A stretch of DNA of 64,000 bases from Trileptium ribeirensis (Eukaryota > Nematoda > Enoplea > Enoplida > Thoracostomopsidae), in assembly GCA_030248225.1 (NCBI GenBank), contig JASANE010024996.1, positions 1-64,000 of the forward strand. The letters are read 5' to 3'. The notes under the pieces were generated by a model. That model searched no databases and had not been told where the DNA came from. It saw only the letters and a list, made by a program, of their open reading frames with translations. Positions 34,877 to 44,130 of this stretch are shown here, piece after piece (position 1 is the first letter of the stretch; each line of letters starts with the position of its first letter). The translations under genes were made by a program, and so were the position numbers.

Positions 34877-35879
34877 AAACAGGTATGAAACACTATACGG
34901 GACGAAATTAAAGTTTATCTAAACATTGCCAACTTTCAAATACATTTTACACTGCCCATTACATTAAAATTATCGCTCCTCGCATGATGTTACAGCAATT
35001 CTCGTTCGATGCACGCTCGCTTGAAAGACGACAGTATTTTTTCTGTGTTTAGTGTTGCATTAACATTATCTGATCTGTCTACCAAGAATGTCTTGTTCTA
35101 CTCTACACTGCTATACACGGTCATTGGTTCAAAATTTTTATCACTATGTTTGTTATATTGTTTGTGATCTAAATCACGTCGGATGTGTGTTAATGGCGGC
35201 TTCAGACCTCATGACGGGTTTATTCTGATTTGTTGGAATTCGAATTGACGTAAGTGCAATCCTATAAGTAAGGCGCTTTAATAAAATTACATCTATGTTA
35301 CATATGTGACGTAGCATCCGTATAGGTATGTGCATGTTTTCCTTCGAAGAAATCATGTAGCTTAAGGTATTGATTGTTGCACACAAATAATGTCAGTGAT
35401 CCATATGATTAGAGAATTTGATATTGTTCTGCTCTAATATAACCCGTGTTACATCTCATGGGTTTGTAGCCGTTGTCTCTGGAGAAACTATATACATTGC
35501 TTAAAGTTTTGATGAATGTTTGTCGGATCCCTGGTTGCAGGGAAGTCGGATCCCTTAAATTTGATGGCAGTACCTAGGTGAGAAAACTGCAGTCAGCATA
35601 GCTAACATCTCACCAAAACTGGGAGTCTGGTTGACCTTATCTTCAAACATATGTCGTTGTGCATAGTGCTAGAAAGTGGGTCAGTCGACGATTGCGCATC
35701 GAGTTGTGTCACTACGAGCGAGCAACATTTATAGAGTCACGGTTTCTTTTGGACAATGCAACTTATCATTTTTACCAGCCTTAAAAGCTTTATGTATCAG
35801 ATTTAACAAATTACAGCATTAGATTGAGTTACACCAAGTCATGTATACATCAACGTTGGTCCCAGAGCATGAAGTATCA
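34877..35879. other. AT-rich stretch, nothing firm
   Basis: A splice-like short segment at about 35,540-35,575 (acceptor ggttgcag, donor gtgaga) is open in one frame over about 12 codons, which is too little to call. No repeat landmarks were recognised. Confidence 0.3.
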
Positions 35880-36650
35880 TGACGAAAAGCGTATCGTGAT
35901 GACAGATATATACATTCAAATAAATCATCTCACCATTTTCAGCATCCTCGAAAACTTGTATAATCACAAAATACAACAAATTATAACATAGGTTGAAAAT
36001 CAAGAAATCATGCATGGCTCAAGAGGGCGTGTAGGGTACTGTTCAAAAATATCTACATCGGTCACAGATACACTTAAATAAATCATATCGTTTGCAGCAC
36101 CCGCTAAAGCCTTTATAGCCACAAATGCAAAAAATATCATAGTAGGTGGAAAATCACTGAATCATTCATGGCTCAAGGAAGGTGGCGCGTTTGATGTAGT
36201 TACAGTAGCATTGCAAAAAAAACTACATCGACCACAGATTCACTTAAACAAATAATTTCATCGTTTTCAGCATTCTCGAATACCTTTGTGGCCATATATC
36301 AATGCAACAAGTTAAACCACGGAATCATATATGGATTAAGTAGGATCCATTTGATACAGTTACAGTACCAGTCCAAAAAGAGTACATCGATAATTGATAC
36401 CTTCCAATGAACCATTCTGTCATTTTCAGCATCCTCGAATAGCTTTATAATAGCTGATACAATAGCAGCAGTAGATTGAAAATTTCTAAATCATGGTTGG
36501 TCTTGGGGGTTGAGGCCCCAGAGGATACAGTGCCATTCCAAAAAGGTATACTGGTCTCAGAATCGTTGAAACAAACACTCCATTGTTTTCAGCGAATTCA
36601 CAAACCTTTATTGTAACATATTATGATAATATAAAGGCTTAAGGTATGTA
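35880..36650 (+). repeat. Tandem array of about 160-bp diverged units (family 3)
   Basis: The landmark cattttcagcatcctcgaa recurs in diverged form at 35,934, 36,089, 36,262, 36,421 and 36,584 (spacings 155, 173, 159 and 163). Each unit also has acttaaataaatcat-, aatcatgcatggctcaag- and ctacatcg-like phrases in fixed order. One isolated related unit lies at 59,480-59,575 (aataaatcacttcatc, ctctaaaacctttg). No coding capacity. Confidence 0.78.
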
Positions 36651-37809
36651 GATCTTATTGTGAATCCTTTTTGTACCTCTATCTCCTGATCCGCGAGCCT
36701 GACAAAAAGCGTTGGTAAGCGAAGATGTATATTTTATCCAGGTTAACAGAAGAGACATGCAAATCCATTTTTTGATATGAGGTCTGTGTTTTGCCAGAAA
36801 ACCAAAAATATATTTTCTTAGTCACAAAAATTGAGGGTGTATATCCCTGCATAGATGAAACCTGGGTGTATATACCTGCATAGATGAAAATAGATGACTA
36901 TTAAACGGGTTTTAATATAACAACTCTCGACTACAGGTTATAAATTTTCCGATGTGGTGCTCTGCCATTGTCCATTGAGTGTCAACTGTGACACTAACGG
37001 ATTATAGGCTATAGTCGCGGCTGACTGTGGGATCATGGTGTGACAAGCTGCACACATGTTATCTTGAATGTCTCATAGGGCTTAAGTTCTCTGTTGGTTT
37101 TGACGTAAATTTGACCAATTGTTTATTTCCAAAACTGTAAGGCATCAGGTGGGAAAAGGTATTGCGACAACGCTCGAATTGGGGCAAAATATTTAATGAA
37201 CCCTGCCACTACTGAACATTTGTTGGAAGTTGTAATATTTTAGATAACGTAACAGCTCAGCAGCGCATACTTGCTTTGCATCATACATAGATAACTGATA
37301 AGAAGGTATCCAAAGCGTGCAACATACAACGACCTATAGCTCTACTCACTGAAATGCACTCCACATTTATATTTATTGTGCTACACAATTCACAGCATAT
37401 ATATCCATTAACATTATAACTAAACAATTAAACTACATCTAAAATACAGGTTTATCTTCTTCTTGCATAATTTTTGAAATTCATTATTTTCAAACTTGCT
37501 GTCTTCCTTCTAAAACACAATTTCATATGTCGCAGTCAACAAAGTATAAAAACATATGGCCACAATCTAGAAAAATGTGTAAAATTTAGATAAATTTTTA
37601 CGGTAGTGGAACTACATTTGTGAGCGGAGCTTGGGCTGTGGCATTACGAATGTAATCAATTTTATGTTCTTCAAATAACTACATTGCATAGGGCATATGG
37701 CTTTATCATTCGTAAAAATATTATATTTGAATTCTTCGAACCAAAAAACCTATAATGGTTTGATCGAAACGATTCTATTTCAATAAATAACACAAACATT
37801 GCAAAATTC
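36651..37809. other. AT-rich stretch, nothing recognised
   Basis: The phrase tgtatat-ccctgcatagatgaaa is duplicated near 36,837-36,890 and returns at 38,063-38,085, so a small direct duplication flanks part of this interval. No ORF or RNA gene is supported. Confidence 0.35.
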
Positions 37810-38050
37810 TCTATTTTAGCTGCATAAGCTTAACTAATTAGCTAATTACTAATTAACCACTCAAAATTTTTAACTCCAAATATCGGGTGCACACTCTGAC
37901 ATGAGAGGCTTTCAAACAAAACAGTTTTAAAATCGGTTCAGTGGTTCTTGAGATCCGCCTGACCGAACGAAGTAACGAACGGACGGACATCGACATATTT
38001 AATCCCAGACAGAAGATAAAAACGCTTCGCTTCGCTCCGCTCACTTAAAG
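37810..38050 (-). repeat. Repeat family 6, minus-strand copy
   Basis: In reverse it reads cgtccgttcgttacttcg, gaaccactgaaccgatttt, gttttgtttgaaag, then the TAATTAGCTAATTA core. These match the order at 21,650-21,840. The end carries gcttcgcttcgctccgctcac, a phrase type also found at the start of repeat family 1 copies. The minus-strand ORF at 37,853-38,044 is part of this repeat, not a gene. Confidence 0.65.
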
Positions 38051-38722
38051 GGGCTTACCATACCTGCATAGATGAAACCCATATAGGATGACAGGTCAGA
38101 CTATAAGCTATCATATGCAAAACACCCCATGGAAATATGTTCAATTTTTCCTAAGATATTCAGAAAAAACTGGCTGGACGGATACCGCAATATTTATCAG
38201 TACGCATATTAATAAATATATACTTGATCGCTTCAATCGCTACGCGGTGCCCTAGTGTCAATGTTGTTTGTGCTTAGCCATTTTAAAACAAGACTTGTTT
38301 ATGTGTTTGAATACACTATCCCTTTTTGATATAGTTATGTGTACAGGTTTTAGGCAAAATGTGTGCAAAAAAGAAGAACTTATGCACAGTAGCGGTAGAA
38401 AACTAAAGTTATCACCGAATAGTATTTAGTAGCCTACAAGCTGCAGAACACTAAAAGTAAAGTCTTTTTCAGTTCATTGATTAGCTCACTGTGTGAAGTG
38501 AAGTAATATGGTTTACAAACAGCTGATGTAGAAAACTTTAATCTCTGACAGCTACACGTGCCCGCAGATTTTACTTGCAATAAGCTGTATAACGTCTCTA
38601 ATTAACCGTAAGAAACTTAAGGTCAGAAGAAGTTCTGAAGACTTACAATGATGACATTCTTTTTATGGCATTAATGTTCTACAAATCACTACTAGAACAC
38701 AAAATTTTTTTATTATTTTTAG

Positions 38723-38843
38723 CCGCGGAATTAGTTATCCATGTCACTGACAAATCGGTTCAACTATTCACCATCGCAGGGTCGTGTATCGTTGGTCAGA
38801 TAATTGGTGCCCGGAAAGGTCCCAGGTCATTTGCCAATGTCCG
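38723..38843 (+). CDS. Small predicted membrane protein, internal exon
   Basis: Not identified by name. After the acceptor tattatttttag this open exon encodes AELVIHVTDKSVQLFTIAG, then SCIVGQIIGARKGPRSFANV. A hydrophobic, glycine-containing segment suitable for a membrane helix is followed by a basic turn. The donor is CCG|GTATGT, with two bases (CG) of an Arg codon left over. The exon at 42,299 supplies exactly one base (A) and continues with a second glycine-rich hydrophobic segment, so I join them; the join is inferred from phase and sequence character. An upstream exon must supply the start codon and one base, and it was not found. Confidence 0.6.
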
Positions 38844-38984
38844 GTATGTGTAATACTTCTCCACTAGTTAATAAGTGTGCAATCTGATAACAAACTGCTA
38901 CCGAACGTTTTTTGATAAACATAAGTTACTAAAATTTAAAAATCTATATTTAAATTTAAAATTCTATATTTAGGCCACTCTTGA

Positions 38985-39640
38985 TGCCCCGCAAGCAATA
39001 AATAAATAAATGAAAAAAACTCACTGCACTTTGGAAATCGGGTTCATCATATCGTAAAACGATTGAAACCCTATTAAAAGATATAATATAATTAAGTTGG
39101 ACTCTAGATAGCAAAAACATCGTATTTAGCGTGCTTGATAGATACTCATAAGACACGCAACATGCAGAAATTTGAAAAATCGCTATTTCTGGTAAAGGGT
39201 TGACGAGCCATATTCGGCCCATAGCGACCTGGGAGCGGTCCCACAAAAAAGTCGTGGTCCGCAAAATTTTATATTTCCATGAGCTGATTGTAAGTTTTTT
39301 ATGTATTGGGTGTGAAGCCTGCGTCGCGAGATATAGGCTGCGAAAAACCGGTACCCGTATGGCCAGGTTTGACAAAGAATCCTTAAAAACTTATTGTTTG
39401 CTATTTTGACAGCGAAAATAAAATCGCAGATATTCGCGTTCAACTAAAAGGCACAATCACTTTTGCCTTTGGACAAAAAAACTTTATCGAAATCCATCCA
39501 CGCGAAGATGGATTATGAATGACACAAACAGACAAAAAATAAATTTTCACTATTTTCCCCCGCAACGCGCTAATTAGAAACTCCATTCGCTTCGCTCGCT
39601 CCGTTTCGATTATTATGTTCGAGGACAAGATGTAAATTTT
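38985..39640 (-). repeat. Dispersed repeat family 1, copy B
   Basis: In reverse orientation it shows the same sequence of landmarks as copies A and C: gagcgagcgaagcgaatggag (39,583-39,604), gtgtcattcataa, a block ending gggtaccggtttttcgcagcc, ttttttgtgggaccgctccc (about 39,234-39,252), aaatagcgatttttca, and tttgctatctagagtccaac (about 39,094-39,114). It stops where the tandem part of copy C begins its second unit. Confidence 0.78.
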
Positions 39641-39807
39641 GTTATTTGTTTTTGTCAAAAATTTCTGTTAGGGAAAATCCAATCCAATTATCGCATTAAT
39701 TTGTTCGTTAACAAGGGTTTGAGATTTGCTATCCGCTATTGCAAAATAAGATAGTCGATAGGCGCAGGTTAAGTTTAGTCAGTCATATGTAAAATGGTAT
39801 TAGACTG

Positions 39808-40030
39808 GCCTGTCTACAGCCTTCCGAAAATTGGAGGGGGACTTTGAGGTGCCCTCATATTCATTCTCGTGGAAAATTTCAAAGTGGGTGGAATAAATAT
39901 TGCTTAATATTTCTGTATTTTTATGCAGTTTTACTGCCGCACATGTATTTTCAGGTTACAAATCAGCCTTTTGGCATTCAAAATAGTGGTAGTTAATGTT
40001 CAAAAAAACATTTTGCATACAAAAAACAGA
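39808..40030 (+). repeat. Fragment of the element ending at 24.3 kb (family 7)
   Basis: It starts actggcctgtctacagccttccgaaaattgg and continues with cattcaaaatagtggtagttaat and aaacattttgcatac phrases. These align with 24,278-24,480 in the same order and orientation. It is thus a second copy of the right end and right flank of the inverted-repeat element in EXOSC2 intron 3. This implies that the homologous unit extends beyond the inverted repeat. Confidence 0.55.
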
Positions 40031-40504
40031 AGTTTTCAGATATAAATTTTTTTTGGATTTTGTTGAATGTCGGGGTTCCTGCCTAGTGGTGGGACGAACT
40101 TGGAGAAAGCTGACGAAAATGGATGGATGGATCGTGGGGTGGGAGATTTGGAAAGTGGGAGTCTTCCATTCGTCCCACTGTGGACGGGCCAGTCAGAATT
40201 TGCTGGGATCACCCTGTTTCCTATCAACTAATTCTCCGAATTAAAGTTGTGACAGCACATGTATCATGGAGCACCGGACACATTGTGTATTTAATTTTGT
40301 GCTGCTAGTAGTGGTATACATATTCTTAATGGGCATACGGTGCACGTATTGCGCAATTAACCAGTTTGGTCAAGTACACTATTCTGACTAAAATGACTAA
40401 TTTGAATGCACCGAAATATTATTGACCACAAGTTCCTCTAGTCTGGTCACTGCTACATGGAGGTGGACTCAATGCATGCTAATATAGAACGCGCCAAGAA
40501 GCAC

Positions 40505-41085
40505 CAAAAATATACACGCCTGACTTTTGGATCCCGATCATAGCTGCTGCGCGACAAGGCAAACCTTACGAGGTTGAATTCTTGGAACAGGAGGATATTT
40601 TCGATTTAAAGCAGTTCGCGACAACATATTTTGGCAACGTCAAAAAAATACTAATGGTCAAAACGTGCCATGGATTACAACAAAATGGTTCAGATATAAA
40701 AAGGATTCGCCACAATCCGTGTTCTATTAAACCAACTACGATGACACTGGTTTCAAAGAAATTAGATGCATGCCAAAAAATGAAAAGATGTTACCATCAG
40801 GCGGAACACATTCGCGCGATCTCACAACGCATCAAGCCTATACGTCACCACTTCCGCTATCTTTCAAGAAATATCAAGATCTACAAGCTCTCGCGAAGGT
40901 TATTCCATCTCGATACGCGCAGTTCTACCACGATTTATCTTTTGTGAATGAACGCGGTGCCGGTGGAAATCAAGATTTATTGAGTCGCCAAGTACCCGAA
41001 CTATACGATACATCAATATACGAAAGTGTGACATTATGTACGCTAATAAATGGAGCCGAGGCTAGACGTGTAATTGGATAATTTT
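40505..41085 (+). pseudogene. Transposon-like coding relic of unknown family
   Basis: Not named. Two overlapping frames read as one protein with a frameshift near 40,660. The first, FWIPIIAAARQGKPYEVEF then LEQEDIFDLKQFATTYF, runs to about 40,665. The second, PWITTKWFRYKKDSPQSVFY, a stop, TNYDDTGFKEIRC, then LSFKKYQDLQALAKVIPSRYAQFYHDLSF, continues to about 41,081. The layout (WxxP-x-I start, a WFRYKKDSP block, and a final KxxDLxxLxxxIPxxxHxFY-like block) resembles an ORF I associate with repetitive loci in cnidarians and molluscs, but I cannot name it. Its composition is more coding-like than the surroundings. It lies inside an intron. Confidence 0.5.
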
Positions 41086-41788
41086 GTATATTGTGATGGC
41101 AGACACGAACGACTAATTGTGATCGTTTCTTACATACAGCGTAATATCAACTGCTTCTGGAAAGGATGTAATTTTGAACAGTTTTTCGGAGCGAAAATCG
41201 AAAAAATGGTTAGAAACTACCGTTTTCAGTTAAATACATACTGACTTAAGTGTATTAGTACGGAAAAGAATGATGTATGTATCATTACCGCTGTCGTTAA
41301 AGCAAAATCCAACTAAGTCTGACTTGAGTGAATTTTGTAAACTGTATCTTAAATTCAAAATTCAATTAAGTCAGTTATGATGACTCCTGCACGGATATGG
41401 TGATTAATTTAACTTCGTTTCCCGGCGTAAATATAACCTGGCATATAGCCCTAATATAATGTGGTTCCATCTAATTTTTTCTCCGAAGAATGTTCAAGGA
41501 AATAAAAAGTACATTATTTCGTAACACAAAAAACTGACTTGTGTGTAATATGAATTAAGGTATCGATATGGTGAATTCATTATCAGCAACCTACGAACTG
41601 TGTATGAAAATTGGTTTAGATTATTACAATCAATATCATTTACGTCTGATGAAAATAAACTATTGTGTGCAACTGAGAGCGGAAACTGCTACCCAAGCAT
41701 ATCTCAGTAGTCTTCGCCAACAGACACAGTGCTATACTGTGTTATGTATTACATTTACATTCAATTGCATGTCATAATAATAATTGAT

Positions 41789-42283
41789 TATACCAAGAGT
41801 CGATATTTTGCTGAAGACAATGATACTCTTCACCTTATTCATTTTAAGACCATCGAAATGTCGCGGTGTACCCCTGCATTTTATGGGGCTATAATTAATC
41901 TTCGATTCCCCAGCCACCACCTCGTTTCAAGGGGAGACAGTGTCCGCCCACATGATTTCTTGAGAGGACATTTTGCCACCGTCCATAATTTTTTGGGCGT
42001 TTAATTTTGTACCACCATGTCATATGGGGGTATTATGTCCTCCATGCTTTCGTGAGGAGCGTTTTGTCCTACCCATCATTTCGTAGGGGGATTGCCCCAG
42101 CCCCCGAAATAATGGGATCATAATATGTCCCCACCCCGTGAAATGCAGGGGGTGTGATGAACTACCACCATGGAATACAGGCTGGGGACGACATGAAATT
42201 TACTTCGACGTCCCGATAGCTTAACAATAGTAAGGTGAAGAGTGTCATATTCTTCAGCAAAATATCACGATCTCCTGGTTGTA
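41789..42283. mobile_element. Non-autonomous TIR element (MITE) of about 495 bp
   Basis: Terminal inverted repeats: the left core at 41,802-41,837 begins gatattttgctgaaga, and the right core at 42,231-42,266 ends tcttcagcaaaatatc. These are reverse complements over 36 bp with three mismatches. Weaker complementarity extends to about 41,789 and 42,283 (accaagag against ctcctggt). The interior is GC-rich and built from about 30-bp diverged units of type ccacc-at-atttc-tgggggg-ttttgtcc, which flip orientation near 42,090-42,110. No transposase. Confidence 0.8.
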
Positions 42284-42298
42284 TAAAAATCGTTATAG

Positions 42299-42614
42299 AC
42301 GAATTTTTGTCAAAGGAGGTTGGATTGGCATGGTGGTAGGAGTTGTTGCTGGTCCCATACTTACGTTTTCTCGAATAAAAGACGACCCGATTGAAAAAGT
42401 GTACGATCGATGTTATCGGCTACGTCGCAATCGAAATCAGGTTAACGTCGACCGCTTCTATCGTGCGGGCATCGTTACTGGTGCCGCAGCGCTCATGACG
42501 GGTATTTCCAGTGGCATGGCACCGCTTGTCCTGGGAGTGACCGGAGGGACGCTGGCCGGTGCCGTATACAACAATGTGGTGCCTGATCCAAATAAGACAC
42601 CGAGTAAAAAGTGA
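42299..42614 (+). CDS. Small predicted membrane protein, last exon
   Basis: It completes the Arg codon of the exon ending at 38,843 and encodes RIFVKGGWIGMVVGVVAGPI, then RIKDDPIEKVYDRCYRLRRN, then a second hydrophobic glycine-rich part (GIVTGAAALMTGISSGM, then GVTGGTLAGAVYNNVV), ending basic (PNKTPSKK, TGA at 42,612-42,614). Two or three short glycine-zipper-like helices separated by a charged YDRCYR loop suggest a small organelle-membrane protein such as a mitochondrial inner-membrane factor; this is inference only. Coding composition contrasts strongly with the flanks. If the exon instead opens at the aaag acceptor at 42,315, the phase no longer matches the upstream exon. Confidence 0.75.
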
Positions 42615-42740
42615 TCAGTGAGATCAAAACGTTGGTGCCGGTTGTGTTGGATTGGTGAGGTTTAGCATTATTGTAGTTTTTCCAGTTTTATTGATGTACA
42701 ATGTACACAATCTGAATATATGCATAAATGAATGTATATA

Positions 42741-42746
42741 AATAAA
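42741..42746 (+). terminator. Candidate polyadenylation signal of the membrane-protein gene
   Basis: AATAAA lies 127 bases after the stop codon, within a short region where gaatatatgcataaatga is repeated twice (about 42,714-42,731 and 42,762-42,779). No functional test is possible from sequence alone. Confidence 0.4.
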
Positions 42747-43710
42747 TGTACGTATTAATATGAATATATGCATAAATGAGGTTGAATATTTAGTTTCTAA
42801 TCGCATTATAGATGGTAATAGTGCGCCGAAGTAATGTGGCTTATTGGTAGTTGCGTCAGCTATGTAGATGTAACTGGGGAAAATGAAGTGTGTGCAGAAA
42901 ATAACGAGGCAAGAAAAATATATGCTATTTCGAAAACATTAACTAAGAAAGTAGCTACTCTGCATCACCATGAACGACACGCATCTCTGAACATGCTGAG
43001 CTGCTGCCGCCGTTTACCAGTTCCTAACTATTCGCTAACAGTTAGCGACAAATTTGCTTTTATTTTTGATCGCAATTGTACGAGACAACTCGTTTTATAT
43101 ACGTCAGAATGAGTTGATCATGAGATCTATCATTCCAGAAAATCGCGCTGATGTGTATGCGTTTGTTATATAACCTTTGGCTACATGCCTGCATCATGCC
43201 AATCTAGAAATCTGTTCACAGGAAAAACTCTAAATTTCCCAAATAACAAAATGGATTGTGGTGAAATTTTTAAAGAACATTTCATTTGTTTGCTCGTAGT
43301 GTCACGTTTTATAAAACATGTAATTCTTAAAAGGGTAATAAATTCTTCCTTAACCTTTTTCGCGCTAATGGATTTTTTAGAAGGATGTGTTCTGCAGTAC
43401 AGTACTCGCCGAATATGACTGTTCGCATTTCGAATGAGTCGCGAGCGGGTCTCAAATTCGTAATAGTTATTTTTCGAAGTGTTGAATATGGCATATGTCT
43501 TTAATTATTAATTATGATTTACTTTCTACTTACAACTAGCGAAAATTACTCGGGTTGACTGCTATAAGTTTAACATAATGTAAGTATTGTCTCTAGCCCT
43601 GTGTGGCGAAATCAGTGGTCCGCGACCGGTGTCTGTTGCTTCTCTTAACCTGTATCTGATTTTTTGTTTTAGGTCGTTGTAATGCTGCCATCTTTTGAAA
43701 GTTACGTAAC
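42747..43710. other. Intergenic stretch, nothing recognised
   Basis: ORFs at 42,834-43,112 and 43,185-43,418 have no family features. Base composition is AT-rich. A gttttag acceptor-like site at 43,666-43,672 precedes the short ORF listed next. Confidence 0.35.
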
Positions 43711-43866
43711 ATGAATATGTCGCGGGAGCGGCAAAAACAGTTAGTTCACGCTATGGCGAATCTAATACATTGCAACTATTTGCATAATATCAATGTCTTT
43801 GATTATAACCGTGTCAAATATAATGACGAAGTTTCGAAACTATTGGCTATGTACAGTCATGGCTAG
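43711..43866 (+). CDS. Hypothetical 51-residue ORF
   Basis: Not recognised. The ATG at 43,711 opens MNMSRERQKQLVHAMANLIH, then CNYLHNINVFDYNRVKYNDE, ending at TAG 43,864-43,866. The first half looks like an amphipathic helix and codon use is more balanced than in neighbouring ORFs. An acceptor-like gttttag lies about 40 bases upstream, so it may be a short last exon with a 5' UTR part. It could be chance. It directly precedes a palindrome-rich patch. Confidence 0.25.
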   Translation: MNMSRERQKQLVHAMANLIHCNYLHNINVFDYNRVKYNDEVSKLLAMYSHG

Positions 43867-43884
43867 AAATAGGTGCAAAATAAT

Positions 43885-44130
43885 CCATAGATTTCGAAAA
43901 AAAATTGGGTAGATTTCGATTAAACGAAATTTTGATTGTTTTCAATTATACGAAACTTCGGTCCATTTCGATTTTACCGCAATTAAATAAATTTAAATTT
44001 AAAACTTGGATTATTTTAGAATAATCGAAATTTTGATCGACTTCGATTGTGATTAAAAGAAATCTTGACCGGATTTAATCGACTGTGGCTAGTCGAAATT
44101 TCGATCGATTGCGATTTCAATTGTATTTGT
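43885..44130. repeat. TTTCGATT/AATCGAAA-rich self-complementary patch
   Basis: About ten occurrences of atttcgat, tcgaaat or cgaaatttt words in both orientations (atttcgattaaacgaaattt, tagtcgaaatttcgatcgat and others) within about 250 bp. The words are palindromic (TCGAAATTTCGA at 44,094-44,105), so the region can fold in many ways. No coding content. Confidence 0.6.

Larger units (their letters stand above)
38844..42298 (+). other. Intron of the small membrane protein gene, loaded with mobile DNA
   Basis: A 3.45-kb GT-AG intron (donor gtatgt, acceptor cgttatag). It contains repeat family 1 copy B, a fragment related to 24,278-24,480 (39,808-40,030), the transposon-like ORF relic at 40,505-41,085 and the MITE at 41,789-42,283. 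The acceptor has a poor pyrimidine tract, because the MITE end is adjacent. Confidence 0.6.

Noticed and set aside
35540..35575. Micro-exon-like segment between ggttgcag and gtgaga
   Set aside because: Only about 12 codons, in-frame stop in one phase, no partner exons.
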